From Nitrospira sp. (lineage in GTDB: Bacteria; Nitrospirota; Nitrospiria; Nitrospirales; Nitrospiraceae), in NCBI GenBank assembly GCA_013140455.1, contig JABFSU010000039.1, forward strand, positions 1-64,000: a stretch of DNA of 64,000 nt. Direction: 5' to 3'. The notes beneath the pieces were generated by a model that was not told the DNA's origin, made no database searches, and saw nothing but the letters and a program-made list of their open reading frames with translations. Within the stretch, counting starts at the first letter, position 1, and every line of letters begins with the position of its first letter. Both the position numbers and the translations under genes were made by a program. Below, in pieces: positions 8,545-17,430 of this stretch.

Positions 8545-9386
8545 CACCAGGTCTCAGGAGTAACACAGCTCGCTGGAACATCATGGCCGCGATCGTGGCG
8601 ATTGTCTGTGCTGTTGTGCAGCCATCGGCCATGGCGGCGTCGCCGGCTGCGAAAGAGCTTGATCCGGTCCCCATGGTAACGATACCGGCAGGAGAATTCT
8701 TGATGGGGAATCCCGAGGGAAAAGGTCGTGCCGACGAGTGGCCGCAGCGATCTGTCTATCTCGATGCGTTCGCCATCGATCAAGTGGAAGTCACGAACGA
8801 ACGGTATCTGGCTTTCGTCGCCACCACGGGCCATCGAAATCCTCCGAGTCCCTATGGCACGGGTCCGCTCGTGTCGGCCAAGGGCATTGAGCAGCTCCCG
8901 GTTGTGCAGACGACGTGGTACGACGCCAAGGCCTATTGCAGTTGGGCCAAGAAGCGGCTGCCGACTGAGGCGGAATGGGAAAAGGCGGCACGTGGAACCG
9001 ATGGCCGTCTCTTTCCCTGGGGCAATGAGCCGGCGACCGTTAGGCGCGCCAACTTTGATCGTGAATGGGAAGAGGAGAAGACCTTGCAACCGGTGGGGTC
9101 ATTGCCCGACGGCGATTCGCCCTACGGAGTCAAGGATATGGCCGGCAATGCCCGGGAATGGGTGTCCGACTGGTATGACGCGGACTACTACAAACATGCG
9201 CCGGCCCGGAATCCTCAGGGGCCCGACAAGAAAGGTGTGGTGCGCTCGATTCGTGGCGGCTCGTGGCATAGCCCGCTGGCCGATATCACGACATCAGCCA
9301 GAGGCCGGGGCGGATTTGCCCTCCAGACTCATGGCACAGGCTTCCGTTGTGCCCGGGGTCTCGATGGAGAGGTCCAGCAGAAATGA
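8541..9386 (+). CDS. Secreted SUMF1/FGE-sulfatase-fold protein (third copy)
   Basis: MVTIPAGEFLMGNPEGKGRADEWP, RLPTEAEWEKAARG, DMAGNAREWVSDWYD, SIRGGSW, GFRCARG. Confidence 0.87.
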   Translation: MTPGLRSNTARWNIMAAIVAIVCAVVQPSAMAASPAAKELDPVPMVTIPAGEFLMGNPEGKGRADEWPQRSVYLDAFAIDQVEVTNERYLAFVATTGHRNPPSPYGTGPLVSAKGIEQLPVVQTTWYDAKAYCSWAKKRLPTEAEWEKAARGTDGRLFPWGNEPATVRRANFDREWEEEKTLQPVGSLPDGDSPYGVKDMAGNAREWVSDWYDADYYKHAPARNPQGPDKKGVVRSIRGGSWHSPLADITTSARGRGGFALQTHGTGFRCARGLDGEVQQK

Positions 9387-9500
9387 GTGGCGAGGTGATG
9401 GTGTGATGGACTTCAATGATAATGCCCGAAATCCGGAGGCCGGTTTCTTTTTCCTGTCCGGGTGGCGCCGCGACTCCGCACGGCGTCTCCCGCTGAGGTA

Positions 9501-9530
9501 GATGGGTCTCTCCATCCGGAGAGACCTGTC
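9501..9530 (+). other. Strong intergenic RNA hairpin
   Basis: ggtctctcc-atcc-ggagagacc, perfect 9-bp stem, extendable to 13 bp with G-U pairs; no U-tract follows. Confidence 0.55.
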
Positions 9531-9600
9531 CCCTCGGTGAAGTTCTGAAACCGGTTCCATGAAGCCGGGTGGCGCAGTCGATTATGACAAGGAGGACAGG

Positions 9601-9723
9601 ATGACCACCATGATCATGTTGTTTCTGGCGATCGGATCGTTGAGCTGCTGCATGCAGGTAATGCATCGGGAAACCGCCACGGTGAAGCGGCGGCAGGCCG
9701 GGGCGAGTATGCCTCGTGTGTAA
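9601..9723 (+). CDS. Putative 40-aa membrane-anchored small protein
   Basis: AAGGAGG upstream; MTTMIMLFLAIGSLSCCMQVMHRETATVKRRQAGASMPRV with a hydrophobic N-terminus. Confidence 0.45.
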   Translation: MTTMIMLFLAIGSLSCCMQVMHRETATVKRRQAGASMPRV

Positions 9724-9767
9724 TAAGACCGGCAGGGCCACCACTTACGATCGCGCCGAGGGACGCT

Positions 9768-10091
9768 GTGGACTTGAATGGAAGTCCGAACAATCCTCCC
9801 ATTACACCGCACGAGGACGACTACTGTGCGCGTTGCGGCGGACTGATGGTTGTGGAGCACTACATCGATTTGCAGGACGACACGGGGCAGATCGGTCTGA
9901 CGGCGTTGCGCTGCATGAGTTGCGGAGAAGTCATCGACCCCGTCATTCTTCAGAATCGTGAGAGACCGGCGCCCAATCTCTTGTATGGCACGAAGCAGCG
10001 GAAGTACGCGCAGCCAGTCGATCCGGGGGAATCTGGTGGCTCCGGCAACCGGGAAGGCGATGACAGCGGCGGAGCATCCCGGCACAATTGA
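9768..10091 (+). CDS. Small zinc-ribbon-like protein (paralogue of 5682-5975)
   Basis: YCARCGGLMVVEHYIDL...LRCMSCGEVIDPVILQNR. Confidence 0.72.
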   Translation: MDLNGSPNNPPITPHEDDYCARCGGLMVVEHYIDLQDDTGQIGLTALRCMSCGEVIDPVILQNRERPAPNLLYGTKQRKYAQPVDPGESGGSGNREGDDSGGASRHN

Positions 10092-10144
10092 CCCGTGACC
10101 CGCCGGGCAGCCAGGAGTGTTTCTGTGAATGAGGAGAGGCGATC

Positions 10145-11062
10145 ATGAACGTGGTGGTGACAGGCGGAACGGGATTTATCGGTCGGCCCCTCTGTACGGC
10201 GCTTCGCCGGGACGGTCATACCGTCACGCTCCTGACGCGCAGGCCGGCAGAAGCCCATCACGTATTCGGTCGTGCGGTAGCCGTTGTTGAGTGGAATAGT
10301 CGAGAGAGGGGATCCTGGGAGAAGACTCTGGAGGCGGCCGATGCCGTGATCAACCTGGCCGGCGCTCCGATTGCCGATGCCCGCTGGACCACTGCGCGGA
10401 AGCGCCTGCTCATCGACAGCCGGGTGTCGACGACTCGCCTGTTGGTTGAAGCCCTGTCCCGCCGGTCCTCTAAACCCCGCGCGCTGATCAGCGCGTCGGG
10501 CATCGGCTACTACGGTGCGAGCGACGATCGCATCCTGGATGAGGGGGCCGTCCGCGGTCAGGGATTTCTGGCTGACCTCTGCCTTGAGTGGGAAGCGGCA
10601 GCGTTGGCGGCGGCATCGTTCGGAACTCGTGTGGTGATCTTGCGGACCGGAATGGTGCTTGAACAAGACGGCGGTGCGTTGCCCAAGATGCTGTTGCCGT
10701 TTCGGCTGTTCGCGGGCGGTCCGATCATGCCGGGCACGCAGTGGGTGTCCTGGATCCATCGGCGCGATCACATCGGTGTGATCCAGTGGGCGCTTGCCAC
10801 GTCGAGCGTCTCCGGTCCCGTCAATACCGTCGCCCCCGGCGCGGTGACGATGGAGACGTTCTGCGACGAGCTCGGACGAGTACTTCATCGCCCTTCCTGG
10901 CTGCCGGTGCCAGGGTTCGCACTCAAGGCAGCTCTGGGGGAATTGGGGACGTTGATGACGACCGGACAGCGGGTCGGTCCGGCGAAAGCGCTCGCGGGCG
11001 GCTATACGTTTCAGTATCCAACCCTGGAGCCGGCGTTGCGGGCGATTCTCACGAAGGCGTGA
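10145..11062 (+). CDS. TIGR01777 family NAD-dependent epimerase (YfcH/SulA-like)
   Basis: MNVVVTGGTGFIGRPLCTALRRDGH...SASGIGYYG...MLLPFRLFAGGPIMPGTQWVSWIHRRDHIG. Confidence 0.92.
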   Translation: MNVVVTGGTGFIGRPLCTALRRDGHTVTLLTRRPAEAHHVFGRAVAVVEWNSRERGSWEKTLEAADAVINLAGAPIADARWTTARKRLLIDSRVSTTRLLVEALSRRSSKPRALISASGIGYYGASDDRILDEGAVRGQGFLADLCLEWEAAALAAASFGTRVVILRTGMVLEQDGGALPKMLLPFRLFAGGPIMPGTQWVSWIHRRDHIGVIQWALATSSVSGPVNTVAPGAVTMETFCDELGRVLHRPSWLPVPGFALKAALGELGTLMTTGQRVGPAKALAGGYTFQYPTLEPALRAILTKA

Positions 11063-11075
11063 AGGAGGATGGATC

Positions 11076-11540
11076 ATGGACACCCTCATCCAGTTTATTC
11101 ATGCGTTAGCGGTTGCCATTCTGGTCGGTAAAGTCGTGCTCTTGTCCTTCGTGGTGGCGCCTATCCTGGCAAAGAATCTCGACCGGGAACCGTTCGGGAA
11201 AGTCGTGCGGCAGTTGTTTCCGGCTTATTACGGGTTAGGGATGGGGACGGCAGTTGCCGGATTCATCGCGGTGAACGGGCTGGTGGCGATGCACTCGAGC
11301 AGTGCGCGGCTGCTTATTGCCGGCGGGCTCTGGATTCTCGTGCTGGTGACCGAAGCCTACTGCCGGTCGACATTGACGCCCCAGAGCAATGCGATACGGG
11401 ATCGGCTTAAGGAACAGGAGTCGCGGGGAGCCGTTGATCCGGTCCTCCAGGCCTCGTGGCAGCGGGTGCATCAACGGTCTGTCTATTTGAATTCCAGCGT
11501 GCTCCTTGCCGGCTGTAGTTTGATAGCGCTGATTCGTTAG
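11076..11540 (+). CDS. DUF4149-like membrane protein
   Basis: Four hydrophobic segments; FIHALAVAILVGKVVLLSFVVAPILAKNLDREPFGKVVRQLFPAYY. Confidence 0.65.
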   Translation: MDTLIQFIHALAVAILVGKVVLLSFVVAPILAKNLDREPFGKVVRQLFPAYYGLGMGTAVAGFIAVNGLVAMHSSSARLLIAGGLWILVLVTEAYCRSTLTPQSNAIRDRLKEQESRGAVDPVLQASWQRVHQRSVYLNSSVLLAGCSLIALIR

Positions 11541-11568
11541 TGGCGATCCAACATGAAGGAGGGACAAC

Positions 11569-12021
11569 ATGAACAGGAAAACCGCCTATCTGGCCGGTTG
11601 TGTGATGTTGGGGGTGTTGTGCAGTATGGAGGTGCGCGCGGCGGAAGGCCAGGCGACGCCGTCTCCGTACGCCCATGGCGATGAAGCCGCGCTGCCGAAC
11701 GGTGTCATCGGCGTCTCGTTGCAGGTCGGGGCTGAGCGGATCGGCGATCCGGCAGTGTTGTATGTCGGCATGGTGCATCCGGAAGGTCCGGCCCATCAGG
11801 CGGGGCTGGCGCACGGAGACGAGATTGTGACGGTGGATGGAACGGCCACGACGGGCAAAAGCTACGAGCAGGTCGTGAAGATGATTCGTGGCACAGCCGG
11901 GACTGTGGTCAAGCTGGGCGTGAAGGGCGAGGGAGGCATGCGGGAACTGTCGATCACCCGCGTCGCCGGTGACAAACTTCCGAAGGGCCCGGCCGGATCG
12001 CACGGCGGTCCATCGAAATAG
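11569..12021 (+). CDS. Secreted PDZ-domain protein
   Basis: Signal peptide; PEGPAHQAGLAHGDEIVTVDGTATTGKSYEQVVKMIRGTAGTVVKLGV. Confidence 0.85.
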   Translation: MNRKTAYLAGCVMLGVLCSMEVRAAEGQATPSPYAHGDEAALPNGVIGVSLQVGAERIGDPAVLYVGMVHPEGPAHQAGLAHGDEIVTVDGTATTGKSYEQVVKMIRGTAGTVVKLGVKGEGGMRELSITRVAGDKLPKGPAGSHGGPSK

Positions 12022-12029
12022 GAGTCATC

Positions 12030-12563
12030 ATGGTCTGTCGCTGGACGTTCATTGCACTATTTGCGCTGCTGGTCTTCTTGGGGCACGGGGCGGCGTCAGC
12101 TGATTCAGGAAAGGTGAGCGCAGTCACGGCTCACCCTACCCTGGCAAAGGCGAATCTCTTCTTGGCAGCCGGCGATTATCGTCGTGCGCTCGAAGCCTGC
12201 CAGCGAGCCATCGATGACGCACCGTCGGCAGCCCATTACATCCACCTGACCTATGTGTACCAGGCGATCGATGCCTATTTGGAACATCTGTCGCAGGAAG
12301 AGCGATGGATGGCGGTCGAGCACCTCTATCTGAATCTGGCCTATCGCGACACGGAGGACCTGGTCGATCCTCCGGGAGGTCTGGCTCGCATGGCCAAGGA
12401 AATGATTCAGGCCAGTGTGCGGCAACAGTCCGACGTCAGTGCGGCGATGGCCAATCGACTGGATAGGGCCGAGTCGGATCGTCTTTGGGTGGAACAGACA
12501 CAGTGGCGGGCCGCGAATCCGAAGACCTGGTGGCAGGGGGTGCCCCCCGCCTGGATGCGATAG
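12030..12563 (+). CDS. Hypothetical secreted TPR-like protein
   Basis: 177 aa with signal peptide; KANLFLAAGDYRRALEACQRAIDDAPSAAHYIHLTYVYQ is TPR-like. Confidence 0.6.
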   Translation: MVCRWTFIALFALLVFLGHGAASADSGKVSAVTAHPTLAKANLFLAAGDYRRALEACQRAIDDAPSAAHYIHLTYVYQAIDAYLEHLSQEERWMAVEHLYLNLAYRDTEDLVDPPGGLARMAKEMIQASVRQQSDVSAAMANRLDRAESDRLWVEQTQWRAANPKTWWQGVPPAWMR

Positions 12564-12572
12564 GAGGGAGAG

Positions 12573-12995
12573 ATGCGCGCACAGCCGGTCGGAGCAGATA
12601 TCAAAATATGGGGCGGGCTGTTTTTGATCGTCGGCACGATGGATCTGATCATCATCGTGTTGTTTCCCGCCTATGCGCTCAAGCTGTTCGGGACCAGTGT
12701 GGCGGGGCCCGCCTCGTTCCTGATCAAGCTCCACTCCCCTGCCGTGCATCTGTTGATCGGTTACGGGTTTCTCTGGCTGCGCCCGTGGGCCTGGGGTTTG
12801 AGTCTGGCCTATGCCGGGTTCGGCATTGTGAGCGAGACGATGAATCAGCTCGCCTTTGGATTTCATGGCGTCCGTTCGGGGTTCATCGCCACGACTCTTC
12901 TGTTTGCCCTGTATCTCATCCGGCGACGTACGGTCTTTGTCGATGAGCCGATGTCCGGCAACAAACCGAAACGGGCCTCACAGGAGTTGCTCTGA
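12573..12995 (+). CDS. Hypothetical membrane protein
   Basis: 140 aa with several TM segments; overlaps the photolyase start (TGATG). Confidence 0.65.
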   Translation: MRAQPVGADIKIWGGLFLIVGTMDLIIIVLFPAYALKLFGTSVAGPASFLIKLHSPAVHLLIGYGFLWLRPWAWGLSLAYAGFGIVSETMNQLAFGFHGVRSGFIATTLLFALYLIRRRTVFVDEPMSGNKPKRASQELL

Positions 12996-14440
12996 TGCGT
13001 GGCCTCGTCTGGTTCAGACGGGATCTCCGACTGCTCGATCAACCGGCGCTGACGGCGGCCTGTCAGGAGTGCGATAAGGTGCTACCGTTTTTTGTGTTTG
13101 ATGAGCCGCTGCTCCAGTCCCGTGAGTTCGGTTCCGCCTGCGTGAACTTCATGCTGGGTTGCCTCCAGGAATTGTCGGCATCACTGGCCGGCCGGGGACT
13201 CGCGTTGCAGTGGCGACGGGGTGAACCCGTGGAAGCAGTGGTGCAGGCCGCGCGAGAATGGAAGGTCGACGTCGTCTATTGGAATCGCGACTATGAGCCT
13301 GTGGCGATCGAACGTGATCGCCGGGTGCAGCTCGCGCTTGCCGAACAGGGTATCCGTACCATGACGTTCAAAGATCATGTGGTGTTTGAGGCGGAAGAGA
13401 TCCGGGGCGCCACTGGAGATCCGTTGCAACGGTACAGTGCCTATCGTGCGCGCTGGTGGGCCAAGTGGCAGGCTTCGAAACCGTCACCTCTGGCGAGCCC
13501 CAAGCTCAAGACATCGACCGTGGTTCCATCGCTATCCGCCCCGCGTGCTCTTCCTTCTCCGGTAGAACTAGGGTACGACCGGGTCGTCCCATGGATCAAT
13601 CCGGGCGAGCGGCAGGCGCAGATGCGGCTGCAGGAGTTTCTCGGGAAATCTGTCCACACGTATGGTGATGGGAGAAACCGGCCGGGTGTGGACGGGAGTT
13701 CGCGTCTCTCTCCGCATTTCCGTTTCGGCACACTGTCGGTTCGCACCGCTGTTCATGAAGCCCTGGCTGCTCTCGCGAAAGGCAGGCGGGTGTCGAGGGC
13801 GGACGTGCTCATCTGGATCGATGAGCTGGTCTGGAGAGAATTTTTTCAGCAAGTGCTCTCAGCCTTTCCCCGGGTGGTGAAGGGTCCGTTCCGCGACGTG
13901 GCGGTTCCTCCTGTCCGCACACCGGGGTTTGAACGGGACCGGTTGTTTCAGGCCTGGTGTCAGGGAAGAACCGGTTTTCCGATCGTGGATGCGGGCATGC
14001 GGCAGTTGAATCAGACGGGATGGATGCACAATCGGGTGCGGATGATCGTGGCCTCGTTCCTGATCAAAGATCTGCGGATCGACTGGCAAAGCGGCGAGCG
14101 GTATTTCATGCAGCACCTGCTGGATGCCGATGTGGCGGCGAACAATGGAAACTGGCAGTGGTGTGCTGCAACCGGGACGGACGCGATGCGCGGGTATCGT
14201 ATTTTTAATCCGGCGCTGCAAAGCAAGAAATTCGATCCGGATGGTCTCTACCTCCGTGCGTACCTGCCGGAATTGGCGAACGTAACGGGTAAGTGGATTC
14301 ATGAGCCGCATCTGATGACTCCCGATGAGCAGGATCGGGCCGGATGCCGGATCGGTATCGAATACCCCTCGCCTCTTGTGGATCACGCGCAGGCCCGCCG
14401 GGAGTATCTGGATCTCGGCAAACAGACGGTGACGACATGA
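12995..14440 (+). CDS. phrB: Deoxyribodipyrimidine photolyase / cryptochrome family
   Basis: RGLVWFRRDLRLLDQPAL; DGSSRLSPHFRFGTLSVR; ELVWREFF; GNWQWCAATGTDAMRGYRIFNPALQSKKFDPDG. Confidence 0.95.
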   Translation: MRGLVWFRRDLRLLDQPALTAACQECDKVLPFFVFDEPLLQSREFGSACVNFMLGCLQELSASLAGRGLALQWRRGEPVEAVVQAAREWKVDVVYWNRDYEPVAIERDRRVQLALAEQGIRTMTFKDHVVFEAEEIRGATGDPLQRYSAYRARWWAKWQASKPSPLASPKLKTSTVVPSLSAPRALPSPVELGYDRVVPWINPGERQAQMRLQEFLGKSVHTYGDGRNRPGVDGSSRLSPHFRFGTLSVRTAVHEALAALAKGRRVSRADVLIWIDELVWREFFQQVLSAFPRVVKGPFRDVAVPPVRTPGFERDRLFQAWCQGRTGFPIVDAGMRQLNQTGWMHNRVRMIVASFLIKDLRIDWQSGERYFMQHLLDADVAANNGNWQWCAATGTDAMRGYRIFNPALQSKKFDPDGLYLRAYLPELANVTGKWIHEPHLMTPDEQDRAGCRIGIEYPSPLVDHAQARREYLDLGKQTVTT

Positions 14441-15390
14441 CGACCGGACCGCTCCGTCTCGGGATCAGCCGCTGTCTCCTCGGAGACCAAGTCCGGTTCG
14501 ACGGGGGGCATAAGCGCGACAATTTTCTGACCGATGTGCTCGGCCCCTACGTGGAATGGGTCCCCGTCTGTCCGGAGGTTGAGGCAGGACTGGGGACTCC
14601 TCGCGAGGCGATGCGGCTGGTGGGCGATCCGCAGAAGCCTCGACTCGTGACGATCAAGAGCGGGACAGATCACACACGCGCCCTGGAGACGATGACCACG
14701 CATCGTATTGCGGAACTCAAAGAGCTGGATCTGTCCGGCTTTGTCTTCAAGCGGGGTTCGCCAAGCTGCGGAGTCGAGCGGGTGCGCGTCTACACGGGGC
14801 AAGCGATGCCGAGCCACAATGGCGTCGGGGTTTTTGCACGGGCCTTCACCGAGCATTTTCCGCTGATTCCGGTCGAGGAGGAAGGGCGGCTCTGTGATGC
14901 GCCGTTGAGAGAGAATTTTATCGAGCGAGTCTTTTGCTATCGCCGCTACCAGGATCTGCTTCAGAACGGAGTCACGAGGCAGGCGGTGGTGCGATTTCAC
15001 ACGATCCACAAGTATCTATTGCTGGCCCATAGTGCACCGCACTATCAAGCCCTCGGTCGCCTGGTCGGCCAAGCGGAGCACTATCGACCCAAGGAGCTGG
15101 CCCTCAAGTACGGGGAGCTGTTCATGAAGGCGTTAGCCGTGAAGGCCACAGTCCGCAAGCATGTCAATGTGCTGCAGCACATGCTGGGCTACTTCAAGAC
15201 GCAATTGGGGGCCCCGGAAAAAGCAGAGTTGTTGGGCGTGATCAGTGATTACCATCAGCGTCTGACGCCATTGATCGTGCCGCTCACGCTGATCAAGCAT
15301 TACGTGCATCTCTTCGACGTGGGCTATATCCGTGAGCAGGTCTATCTCAATCCGCATCCGAAGGAGCTGATGCTCCGGAATCATGTGTAG
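14437..15390 (+). CDS. DUF523/DUF1722 protein
   Basis: LRLGISRCLLGDQVRFDGGHKRD (DUF523) and YHQRLTPLIVPLTLIKHYV...VYLNPHPKELMLRNHV (DUF1722); ATGA overlap with photolyase. Confidence 0.92.
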   Translation: MTTGPLRLGISRCLLGDQVRFDGGHKRDNFLTDVLGPYVEWVPVCPEVEAGLGTPREAMRLVGDPQKPRLVTIKSGTDHTRALETMTTHRIAELKELDLSGFVFKRGSPSCGVERVRVYTGQAMPSHNGVGVFARAFTEHFPLIPVEEEGRLCDAPLRENFIERVFCYRRYQDLLQNGVTRQAVVRFHTIHKYLLLAHSAPHYQALGRLVGQAEHYRPKELALKYGELFMKALAVKATVRKHVNVLQHMLGYFKTQLGAPEKAELLGVISDYHQRLTPLIVPLTLIKHYVHLFDVGYIREQVYLNPHPKELMLRNHV

Positions 15391-15402
15391 AAAGGACGGA
15401 CG

Positions 15403-15774
15403 ATGCCGCATGTAGTCATAGAGGAAGCCGGAGATTTGCAGGGGCTTTATCAGGCCTTCGTTCCGATGATGCGTCGAGCGGGGACCGACATCCTGAAAGT
15501 GCAGGAGTTTTATGTGGGCCGGAGCGGGAAGGAAGCCTTGCTGGAGTCGGTGGCGATTGAACAGGGCGTCGCGCGCAGTTTCTTCGTCCAGCTCAAACGA
15601 CACGAGCGCTCCATTACGGTCCGTCTCCTGCCGGCCACCGACCCTGAAAAGACTCCCGCGGTGAAGCAGGTGATGGCATTAGTAGCTGGATTCATTCGGA
15701 CTGTGTACCCGGAGAGTCACTATGGGAAGACCAATCTTCAAGAGTTTTTGAACGTGACGACCAATTCAATTTGA
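15403..15774 (+). CDS. Conserved hypothetical protein
   Basis: 123-aa ORF with good spacing between cluster genes; no family recognised. Confidence 0.65.
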   Translation: MPHVVIEEAGDLQGLYQAFVPMMRRAGTDILKVQEFYVGRSGKEALLESVAIEQGVARSFFVQLKRHERSITVRLLPATDPEKTPAVKQVMALVAGFIRTVYPESHYGKTNLQEFLNVTTNSI

Positions 15775-15804
15775 GCAAAGCAAATTAACCAGAGGAGACA
15801 TGAC

Positions 15805-16314
15805 ATGACGGTCGCAAGACGCGGTGTAATTTTAGTGGGTCATGGCGGCATCCCCAAGGGCTGTCCGCAGGAATTGGTCACGAAACTGAAGCGGCTGGAG
15901 GGTCAGCGGCGTGCCGCGAAGCTGCCGCCGTCGGCGGAAGAGATCGAGTTGGATACCAAGATCCGCCAGATGCCGAGGACGCCGGAAACTGATCCCTATC
16001 AATCGGGACTTGAAGCGGTCGCAGCTCAGTTGCGGGCTAACCTGGGTGATGTCTTGTTCGCAGTGGCTTACAACGAGTTCTGTGCGCCGACGTTGGAAGC
16101 GTCGGTGGAGGAACTCGTCAAGAAGGGCGCGACCCACATTACCGTCATCACCACGATGTTTACGCCTGGTGGCTCACATTCGGAAGTGGAGATTCCTGAA
16201 ATTCTCGATCATTTGCGCCCACAGTATCCCGGGGTCGAACTGCGTTACGCCTGGCCGTTCGATCTTCAGCTGGTCGCGAATACGTTGGCCGAGCAGGTGG
16301 AGCGGTTTTCATGA
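15805..16314 (+). CDS. CbiX/sirohydrochlorin cobaltochelatase family protein
   Basis: GVILVGHGGIPKGCP...FAVAYNEFCAPTLEASVEELVKKGATHITVITTMFTPGGSHSEVEIPE. Confidence 0.82.
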   Translation: MTVARRGVILVGHGGIPKGCPQELVTKLKRLEGQRRAAKLPPSAEEIELDTKIRQMPRTPETDPYQSGLEAVAAQLRANLGDVLFAVAYNEFCAPTLEASVEELVKKGATHITVITTMFTPGGSHSEVEIPEILDHLRPQYPGVELRYAWPFDLQLVANTLAEQVERFS

Positions 16315-16365
16315 CGATGGCTAAGACGTCCTCCGGATGCGCGCCTTTGCTTGGAGACTAAGCCT

Positions 16366-17430
16366 ATGCAACATCTCACTCGTCTTGCACTGAATCTGGC
16401 CGAACAGGGATTGTTTCCCGATGTGGCGATTCGATGGGGGATTCGGCAGTTGCTTAAGCAGCGCCTCCGGGAGATCCGTTCAGATGACGCTCGAACAGCA
16501 GCGCGGCAGGAAATGCGATTTATCGAGGAGATGCGTCGTGCGCCCATCGCAGTGGTACCGGAGAAAGCCAATGATCAGCACTACGAGGTCCCGGTTGAGT
16601 TGTTCCGGCAGGTCCTCGGGCCTCACCTGAAATACAGCAGCGCGTTCTGGCCCGCCAACGCGACGACGCTAGCCCAAGCAGAAGCCGCCGGTCTGCATGA
16701 GTCCTGCCTGCATGCGGGCCTGATGAACGGGCAGACGATTCTGGAACTCGGATGCGGCTGGGGCTCCCTTACGTTGTGGATGGCTGAGCACTACCCCGAC
16801 AGCCGTATCACGGCGGTCTCCAATTCCCGCTCGCAGCGGGCTTACATCGAGGCCCAGGCCAGGGAACGAGGCCTGCAGAACCGGGTTCGGGTGGTGACCT
16901 GCGACATGAACACGTTCGAGATCGACCCCGGGCAATTCGATCGGGTGGTGTCGGTGGAAATGTTCGAACATATGCGTAACTGGCCTGACCTATTTGCGCG
17001 CGTCCGACGATGGCTGAGACCCGGCGGCCAGTTTTTCATGCATGTGTTCGTGCATCGCGCTACTTCGTACCTGTTCGAAGACCGGGGGCCCGCCGACTGG
17101 ATGAGTCGTCAGTTTTTCACGGGCGGGATGATGCCCAGCGCTGGCCTGCCGCTGGCTTGTCAGGATCATCTCGCCTGTGTAGCCCGCTGGCAGTGGGACG
17201 GCACGCACTATGAGAAGACGGCCAACGCCTGGCTGGCCAATATGGGTGCCGCCCGCGAGACACTCTGGCCCGTGATCGAGCGTGTCTACGGTAAGGCCCA
17301 CGCGCGAGCCTGGTGGGGGCGGTGGCGTATCTTCTTTATGGCCTGTGCCGAGCTGTTCGGCTATGAGGAGGGCCGACAATGGGGGGTCAGTCACTATCTC
17401 TTTGAAAAACCGGCGGCGAGTGCTTCATGA
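16366..17430 (+). CDS. SAM-dependent methyltransferase, CFA synthase-like
   Basis: ILELGCGWGSLTLWMAEHYPDSRITAVSNSRSQRAYIE; FDRVVSVEMFEHMRNWPDLFARVRRWLRPGGQFFMHVF. Confidence 0.87.
   Translation: MQHLTRLALNLAEQGLFPDVAIRWGIRQLLKQRLREIRSDDARTAARQEMRFIEEMRRAPIAVVPEKANDQHYEVPVELFRQVLGPHLKYSSAFWPANATTLAQAEAAGLHESCLHAGLMNGQTILELGCGWGSLTLWMAEHYPDSRITAVSNSRSQRAYIEAQARERGLQNRVRVVTCDMNTFEIDPGQFDRVVSVEMFEHMRNWPDLFARVRRWLRPGGQFFMHVFVHRATSYLFEDRGPADWMSRQFFTGGMMPSAGLPLACQDHLACVARWQWDGTHYEKTANAWLANMGAARETLWPVIERVYGKAHARAWWGRWRIFFMACAELFGYEEGRQWGVSHYLFEKPAASAS

Noticed and set aside
6030-9386. Formylglycine-generating (sulfatase-activating) enzymes
   Set aside because: The catalytic Cys pair is missing in all three and no sulfatase gene is nearby.
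9387-9600. Cobalamin riboswitch
   Set aside because: Only a B12-box-like GAGACCTG string is present; I could not find the conserved core in the right order, so it is left as an unclassified structured region.
9950-11089. 379-aa minus-strand ORF opposite the TIGR01777 gene
   Set aside because: Antisense shadow ORF in high-GC DNA; the + strand frame has clear family motifs and the minus translation is Arg/Pro/His-rich low-information sequence.
12105-12866. 253-aa minus-strand ORF
   Set aside because: Antisense to two well-spaced + strand genes; no recognisable motifs or RBS.
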